DNA of 64,000 nt from Apodemus sylvaticus (lineage: Eukaryota; Chordata; Mammalia; Rodentia; Muridae): NCBI RefSeq assembly GCF_947179515.1, contig NC_067485.1, forward strand, positions 10,668,096-10,732,095. Direction: 5' to 3'. The notes under the pieces were generated by a model. It had not been told where the DNA came from. It was given only the letters and a program-made list of their open reading frames with translations, and searched no databases. A program made the position numbers and the translations under genes. Below are positions 57,618-64,000 of the stretch, one piece after another (position 1 is the stretch's first letter; each line of letters begins with the position of its first letter).

Positions 57618-59947
57618 TAAAATGGCTGGCTCTCACCTGCCAATAGCTTACCCACAGGGATGCTTTCTAGTTCAGAAGAAAGCCCACCGATCCCTAATCT
57701 CCCTTGCTGCCCTATTGCCTGCATCAAGTGAAAAGGGAAACCAGGGTAGCTTCCAAATCAGTGCAGGGCATTGTGAGAGTTTATTATTTCTTGTTGCATT
57801 CTGCAATAAACAGAATAATTATTAGGGGCTCATCTTCTGCGAGAAGATGATATGCTGAAAGAGGGACCCCATACACACACGGTCAGCTTAGGCAAGAGGC
57901 AGGTGCCTGGCCCAAGAAGGGAGATGGAACCTGCTTCACTCCACACATGGCTTGTCAGCAGGAAACCCCACGCACAGCCCACAGTGAGGTGGCCCGCGAG
58001 CTTTTAAGAGCTGTGTCTTTCTCGAAGTGTCTCTGCCTTTCTTTGATGGACCTTCTGCAAGACACAGAGCTGGTGGCCATGTCTCCTCCTCAATGCCTCC
58101 TCTCCCAGAACTCACCATCTTCCCTTGTTGCTTATGAAAACGCAGACAGGGACAAGATACCATGTTCCAGCTACTTAGGAACAATTTGATAAATCCTTAA
58201 GGATGTCCAAGGTCAGATGGTTGCAAAATAAGTCTATAAGATGGAAATACCCATAGTTAAAATGTTGAAAAATTCAAACTAGATATCTGATGCATAACAA
58301 AACAAAACGCAACATGGCATAATTCAGACACAGCTTGATCCTACTGAATTCATGTGAGATACTCTGTCCTTCCATTCCACATTACCAAATTAGCATATGT
58401 CCCTACTGTCAAAAATACCACAAAGCCAATAAATGCAGTTATTTATATATAATAACTTACAACATTGAAGTACATAGAAATGTTATTTGGTAGGTGTCTG
58501 TGGCCTAAGGTTGTCAGACTAACATCTTTTTACCCCTCTGGAATTGTTCTTAGTATATCTTATGGTAATATACATGTGCACACAGGTAACTTTGAACATG
58601 GTCATAGACTCCTAATGCCTGGCTCAGTCATGAATGTTTTAAAAAGATAAAAATTAGCATATTAAAATTTCAATAAATGTGTCCCATGACAAACAACTAT
58701 AAATTATGTTATCCTGACAATGAAAATGGGGTGATTACTGACTAAAACATGTTAGAAGAATATCATCAAAGTATCTGATGTGCAAACATTGTCTGAACAC
58801 AGCTGTAATCCAGGGAGTCTTGCCTTAGAGAAATCCCTGTGGTTGGCATTCAGTCAGGCCAATACCGAGTCTCCCAGGTGACATTTCCCTCCAGGACTCC
58901 TAACTAAGATAACACATGAACATCAGTTAATCAGCCACTGGTCTTAACTGGAGTCCACCCTGGAGAAGGAGCTGAGTTGCTGAAGAGATTCCCCTCCTTT
59001 TCAGTATGCCTGGGGAAAGGATCAGACTTGGCAAAGGGAGGAAGGTGGCCTAGCAAAGACCCCTGGAATCTCATCAGCACAATCAACTTTAGCTGGCGTG
59101 TCATTAGACAGAGAAGATGCCACTAATGCTTGCTCCCCTGGATGGCAGGCCGATTCTGGGTCATTCTAGACTCAGTGGGAACAACCACACTGACTAGCAG
59201 GCCTAAACCAGTGAATTTTAAGTCAGCATCATGAAGCCTGTGTTCTGTGAACATGCTGCTATAAAATTATAAATGTTTTGGAAACAGATTTTCCCTATGT
59301 AGCACCAGCTAGCCTTCGAATGGTGACTCTACTGCTTTACACTAGATGTTTTTCAAGGAAGGAAAAAAAAGTCCTGCATGACTGCAAGGCAAATAATCCC
59401 TGAGTTGAAAATGAATCAAAAAGAAAAATGCAAAGCTATAAATATCAAGGCATTTCCAACCTTATGGAAGTGCAGCTAAAGTAATACCAGGAAGCACACA
59501 ACTCTAAGTAAGTACAAGAAAAACAGAAACAGCTGCCTAAACCCAAGCAGCTAGGTGAGGCTTAGCATGCAGCTCTAAGCTGCAGCTCCCAGTTAGATAC
59601 TGGTTCCTCAGACTGGGAGGGTGTAAGACCATGTCCAGGGGGCTGAGGGTACCAAGGTCAACAGATGCAACCTGATTATGGGTCTGTGTGTTCTATTCCT
59701 TTAGCCCCTTCCCCTGACACTTGTAAATAGAAAAAAAAAACTTTGAAGTCTGCAGAACATAGTTTTGGTTAAACAGCTGCTCATAAGTAAGTACAAGAGA
59801 AAATGTCTATGTTCCTTCCAGTTTCTGTATGAGATGGGAGAGTCGCTGGCTGAATTATGGTTTTATGAAACAAAGCAATGTGCTGTAGCGAACCTGTACC
59901 CACCCAAGCTGTCATTTTAACACTTCCTGTACACACTTTGTCTCCAG

Positions 59948-60164
59948 CTAGGACAAACCCTGAGGAGCCCTTTCATGAAGTTTGTGGCCCACGCGGTGTC
60001 TTTTACCATCTTCTTGGGACTGCTGGTTGTGAATGCCTCCGACCGGTTTGAGGGCGTTAAGACCCTGCCCAATGAGACCTTCACAGACTACCCCAAACAG
60101 ATCTTCAGAGTGAAAACCACGCAGTTCTCCTGGACGGAGATGCTCATCATGAAGTGGGTGTTAG
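59948..60164 (+). CDS. Trpc7: TRPC7 internal exon (probably exon 5): S1 helix and S1-S2 extracellular region
   Basis: This 217-bp exon encodes 72 full codons plus the first base of a Gly codon. It starts LGQTLRSPFMKFVAHAVSF and ends MLIMKWVL-G, between tgtctccag and TTAG|gtaagc; it enters in phase 0 and leaves in phase 1. The segment SFTIFLGLLVV is transmembrane helix S1. Two N-glycosylation sequons follow: NAS at residues 30-32 and NET at residues 42-44. The second aligns with the glycosylated Asn of the first extracellular loop in TRPC3 and TRPC6. The final TEMLIMKWVL begins the approach to S2. FEGVKTLPNETF and MKW separate it from TRPC3 (ITTLPNIT, MVW) and TRPC6 as I recall them. The next coding exon (start of S2, IWSECKE) was not found before the window end. 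Confidence 0.95.
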
Positions 60165-60551
60165 GTAAGCCAGTGGCTCTATCTTTCCTGTCTCTCTAAG
60201 ATGACGTCACTAAGTAGCAACTCAAGACTCCCCTTCTGGGTCTGTGCGTGCTCCTGGCTGATGCTATGCCCGACACAAAAGTCAAGATGCTGTACAAGAG
60301 GCAACATAAGCCCCAGTTTTGAAAGAAAATGTTTAGGGAGGGGCATCTGCTGGGCACTCTCGCATACAGGGGTACTTACTGCATATGATTATAAAGTGGA
60401 TTTGCCTGGGAAACGTGTTGATCATTTAGATCCCTGCAAGCCTTAGAAGATGCTTATTTTAAGAACAGTAAAATTTCATAGCTTAAAGTACACTTGTGTT
60501 AATCCAAATATGTGGACTTTGAATAGTAAATATTACCTAAAATGTGGTTAG

Positions 60552-60950
60552 TGCCTTAGCTAAGTTTCTATTTCTACGATAAAGATCTTGACCAAAAGTA
60601 ATCTAGGGAGGAAGGGTTTATTTGGCTTACAGATCCTGGGTCACAGGCTCCTGAGAGAAGTCAGCGCAGGGACTCAGCACGGGATCCTGGAGGGAGAAAC
60701 TGAAGCCGAGGCTATGGAGGGGTGCTGCTTCCTGCCGTGGTCCTCCTGGCTCGCTCAGCCTGCTTTGGTTCTATCAGGCAGATCCACCTTCCCAGACGGG
60801 ACGCTGCCCACAACGGGCTAGAACCTTCCACATCAACCACTAGTCAATGAAATCTCCCACAGACTTGCCCACAGTCCAGTCCAAGGGAGGCATTTTCTCA
60901 GTTGAGAGTCTCCCTTCTCAGATGACTCTAGCTTATGTGAAGGTAAAAAA
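60552..60950 (+). mobile_element. Murine L1-like 3' end fragment with A/CA-rich tail
   Basis: TTTCTATTTCTACGATAAAG, GGGAGGAAGGGTTTATTTGG, TATGGAGGGGTGCTGCTTCC, GGCATTTTCTCAGTTGAGAG and GATGACTCTAGCTTATGTGA follow the family consensus. It ends in AAAACAAAACAAAACAC and then CA repeats to about 61010, which gives its sense direction as +. It begins about 390 bases after the 217-bp Trpc7 exon. Confidence 0.65.
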
Positions 60951-62253
60951 CAAAACAAAACACACACACATGCACACACACACACACACATGCACGCACA
61001 CACATGCTTCCCGGACACTGAGAGTAACAAGTCTGAGTTAAGTCCTGGTCCTGCCTCCCAGTCCCATGCTTCCAGAAATAAGACTCAGGGTCAAATTATA
61101 TTTACAAACACCTTGGCCATATATCTAGGCCGTACTCTGACTGAACCATAACTAAAGGTAACCCACTTATCTTAATCTACATTTGGCCACGTGGCTGGTT
61201 ACTTGTGCTCAGGTACCCTGTGTCCATGCGTCTGTCTCCTCCTCTTTTCAGGCTCCTCTCCCTGCCTCCTACTCTCCCAGAATTCATTCTTTTCCCAATG
61301 TCCCACCTCTATTTCCTGCCTATGCCATAGGTTATAGGATTTTTAACTGACAGGTGAGGCAGCCACACAATACACAAGTTGATCCCTTTACTGTAACGTG
61401 TGTTATTTGTTTAAATTAATGTGCTAAATGGTTGTGAATCCCTATCTGTGCTGATATTTTGTGCTTCCAAGGTTTGTCACAATTTCCTAGGAAATGGCTC
61501 CCAATGTCTCCCATTTATTACTGGAAATGGCTAAACGAGCAGAAAAGTGCTATTGATTTCTATTTTTTTTTCTCACACTGAAAACTGCAAATCAGTTGAC
61601 AGGAGAAAAACTGAAAACTTGCCAAAGCTATCATCAGGGATGTAACAGATAAGCAAAACCTTGATAAACTGTAAACTTTATACTGCAAAGATCTGGACTT
61701 CAGTAGTATATTTCTAGTAAGTTTTAAAAGGACTTAAGTCTGTGCAGTAACACGAGTTGATCAATTAATTAAATTAGTTTAATGGTGTTCACCCAGATCT
61801 TGCTTTCCTGACAAATATTTAATATTTGTATAATTATTATTTTTAAAAGAATTAAGTCAAAAAAGTAATCAGGATCAAATCGTGCCATCAAACAGCAAAA
61901 TCACGAGCAGATATGTAAAAAGATTACACAGCACCTGGCCTGTACTGATATGTAGCCCAGGACCGTCACAATAGATAGACCACCAGAGAGCATCATGGCT
62001 GCCCAGGCTGGGAACAGCCGGATCAATGGGCCCTACCCTCTACCACAAGGCAAGCAGGCGAGCAGAGAACATGAGACTGTGTTGGCCTGGGGCAGTCAGG
62101 GCAGCACGCTGTGCTTCCTGGGGACACGCGATCAACTGGCAAACCTGTGGCCAAAGAATTGTTTACTCAAGTCATTGCCACTGAATTTGCACAGAGAAGA
62201 CACCAAAGCCTGGTGTAGGTCAGGTCTGTGGCCTGCAGCCTGCCATTCAGAAC

Positions 62254-62314
62254 CTTCCCCAGGTCTCACCTTCCCCAGGTCTCACCTTCCCCAGATCTCA
62301 CCTTCCCCAGGTCT
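62254..62314. repeat. 16-bp tandem repeat, nearly four units
   Basis: The unit CTTCCCCAGGTCTCAC occurs at 62254, 62270, 62286 (with AGATCTC) and 62302 (partial). Confidence 0.95.
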
Positions 62315-62892
62315 CTTGGACAGCCTCTTGGTTTAACAACATCAAACACTTTATAACACTGGGCCCTTTAAACATTCACATTCTGAGTTTATGAGTAAAA
62401 ATTTAAGGTGTTTACTGTACAAGTCTCTCACTCACCCCACTTTCCTACCTGCACCCCAGACTACAGTGAGTACAAAACCCCTTTCTTTAAACAAATACAG
62501 TTACTTTAAGCTAAGCCTCCTAGGCCGTGACATTTTCCTGAGGCCTCTTACGGTTCCTCCTACATGTCAGAGCCCTAAGGCAACAGGGAAAGTGTGTCTC
62601 CAGATGGTGGCCCTTGCACTCACACAACGATTTCTGCCCATCAGAGAAGAGCTGGGTTTTCAGAACTTAATCATCTTAAGTGATGGCGAAGACAAGAGCT
62701 ACTCACAGTGGCCTCTTTCTTGCCTTGTTCAATACAGGGGAAAAGAAGCCTTCGCTTTCTTACTAAAGGGGAGAAACTTGCAAAATGTTTATTACAGATA
62801 ATTTTTTAAAATGCAAAACTCAAGAGAGGAACAAAATGAAGTAATGTGTCTGTTTCTCATCTTGAATACTTAGGGATCCATGGCCAGTCTGG

Positions 62893-62917
62893 CCCCTTCC
62901 CCTTCCCCTTCCCCTTT
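62893..62917. repeat. CCCCTT hexanucleotide repeat
   Basis: Four C4 runs separated by TT; the minus strand reads GGGGAA units. Confidence 0.93.
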
Positions 62918-62969
62918 ACTCTGTGTTATTTTGAAATAAGGTCTGGGATCATGAAACTTTCATCTGTTA

Positions 62970-62999
62970 AAAACAACAACAACAACAACAACAACAACT
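62970..62999. repeat. AAC microsatellite
   Basis: About nine AAC units after an A5 run, just before the B1 at 63010. Confidence 0.93.
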
Positions 63000-63009
63000 A
63001 TGTATTATT

Positions 63010-63125
63010 GCCAGGTATAGAGTGGTATACACCTCAATCCCAGCACTCTAAGGCAGAGGCAGGTAGATCTCTGGTAGTTCAAGGCCAGCCTGGTCTACAC
63101 AGTGAGTTGCAAGCTGGTAGGACTA
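63010..63125 (+). mobile_element. B1 SINE, diverged
   Basis: The sequence reads GCCAGGTATAGAGTGGTATAC, CAATCCCAGCACTCTAAGGC, AGGCAGGTAGATCTCTGG and AAGGCCAGCCTGGTCTACAC. Its 3' third is degraded. An AAC array ends about 11 bases before it. Confidence 0.85.
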
Positions 63126-64000
63126 GTGCAATATTGTCACACAGTAAAATATGGTTTCTTCTTTTTCTTTTTGATCCCGCACCCTCACAGCTTTGTTTGC
63201 CATGCCTGTGAATTTTAATCCCAGTAACTTTTCATTTCAGACATACTTTTAACTTCGTGAAATGTATATTCTTTTCATATTTCTCAATTCTTTTTATATC
63301 TTTATCTCTCTCATTTCCTTCCTCAGTGTGCCTACATTTCCCTGTAAATCCTTGAATATATTGTCTATATTTATGGTGCTTTTGAAATTCTGTCACTTTG
63401 TGTAATTTCCCCTGATTAGTCTTTCTCCTAGAAGTTGACATTTATCCACGTCGACCAATGAGTACTTCACGACTGCTGAGCGTCTGAGTTTCGTGGCCTG
63501 AGGATTAAGGTGTATACCACTTCTCTTGCTATAACAGAGAAACTAAGGCTGGGTAGAGCATGACACAAACAGGACTGCTTTGCTCTTGGCTGTGGAGGGG
63601 ATGCCTAAGATAGAACAGTGCCTAAGATAGACAAGGTGGACAGACAAGATAGACATGGTGGAATGCAGGGGACAAAGCCAAATGCGTGGTTTCATGATCC
63701 CTGACCTTGCTTCAAAATAACACAGGGTGGAGAAAAGGGAAAATGAGCAAGATTGACCATAAGCCCTTAATGTGGGAAGGCAAAGCCAAGTGCATGAAAT
63801 AAGGCACCAGAGGCAACTTCACTTCATGACAAACTGGTCACCCATTCTTCACAGGACCAAGAAGCCACTGGTGTGAGGAAAACACTAATCTATGCCCATG
63901 ACCCAACCAGCCCCTGATAAACCCAACCTCCCAGCACTGGCACATCAAGTCTCTGTTCTGGCGGGGACAGGCCATCATCACAGCGAAGCATGGCCTTCCT

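Larger units (their letters stand above)
51666..59947 (+). other. Trpc7: Trpc7 intron between the 165-bp and 217-bp exons (8.3 kb)
   Basis: The intron begins gtacag and ends tgtctccag; a plausible branch-point sequence (ttttaac) sits about 30 bases before the acceptor. It holds an ID-like SINE at its start, a GTT array, the CG/CA tract, an inverted pair of B3 SINEs, a B1 pair and the CT/CA tract. No gene or named repeat was recognised in 51846-53047, 53341-55712, 55906-56020, 56800-57090 or 57620-59947. The last of these is AT-rich around 58430-58720 and appears mostly single copy. Confidence 0.9.
60165..64000 (+). other. Trpc7: Start of the next Trpc7 intron (runs past the window end)
   Basis: The intron begins gtaagcc. 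It contains an L1-like 3' end with CA tail, an AT-rich single-copy-looking block (about 61380-61960), a 16-bp tandem repeat, a CCCCTT tract, an AAC array and a B1. I looked for the next TRPC7 exon (start of S2) and did not see it. The stretch 63130-64000 shows no recognisable family; 63600-63660 has a loose duplication of GCCTAAGATAGA and AAGATAGACA words. Confidence 0.85.

Noticed and set aside
60165..64000. Next TRPC7 exon (start of S2)
   Set aside because: No stretch encoding the expected IWSECKE-type start with flanking splice sites was seen before the window end.
1..64000. Rat origin
   Set aside because: Only a few diverged ID-like SINEs are present, whereas rat introns are usually rich in young ID copies; the L1 resembles mouse families. 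This is an inference, not proof.
1..64000. A new multi-gene biological system
   Set aside because: Apart from three channel exons and disabled L1 ORFs, no further protein-coding exon could be supported in either strand.

Overview
The window is vertebrate nuclear DNA from a murid rodent, most likely house mouse or a close Mus relative. B1, B2/B3 and ID-type SINEs, a murine L1 with promoter-monomer-like 5' repeats, a URR1-type element and rodent-rich microsatellites are scattered through it. Only a few old, diverged ID-like copies are seen, which argues mildly against rat. No prokaryotic gene layout is present. The species call is an inference; the murid call is firm.

The one protein-coding gene I can support is on the + strand. 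Three internal exons (22981-23163, 51501-51665, 59948-60164) with canonical AG/GT borders join in frame to 188 codons plus one base of a canonical TRP cation channel. The residues match TRPC7 better than TRPC3 or TRPC6 as I recall those proteins. They cover the linker-helix (TRP_2) region after the ankyrin repeats, the pre-S1 hydrophobic segment, S1 and the start of the extracellular S1-S2 region. They are probably exons 3, 4 and 5. The whole 64 kb therefore lies inside the gene; the ankyrin exon(s) are upstream and the S2-to-C-terminus exons downstream of the window.

Layout: 1-22980 is intron with a 36-bp minisatellite (about 1.77-2.78 kb), CTTT and GT arrays, old MIR/L2 pieces, a B1 nested in an older repeat, and a nearly full-length antisense L1 (about 13.97-19.80 kb) with target-site duplication and frame-broken ORF1/ORF2. 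23164-51500 is a 28.3-kb intron with SINEs, a GAAA array, a B3-linked TAGA array, a URR1-type element, an MaLR-type LTR relic, G-rich-strand repeats and two perfect short hairpins. 51666-59947 is an 8.3-kb intron with a CG/CA alternating tract, an inverted pair of B3 SINEs and a long CT/CA tract. 60165-64000 starts the next intron.

I did not find an undescribed multi-gene system. The points most worth checking are: the two adjacent frame-neutral exons that could be skipped singly or together; the antisense L1 just upstream of the first exon seen, which could supply a + strand promoter for an N-terminally truncated channel; the E-box-bearing minisatellite; and two perfect hairpins in the large intron. 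Most long open frames in the window are by-products of tandem repeats.
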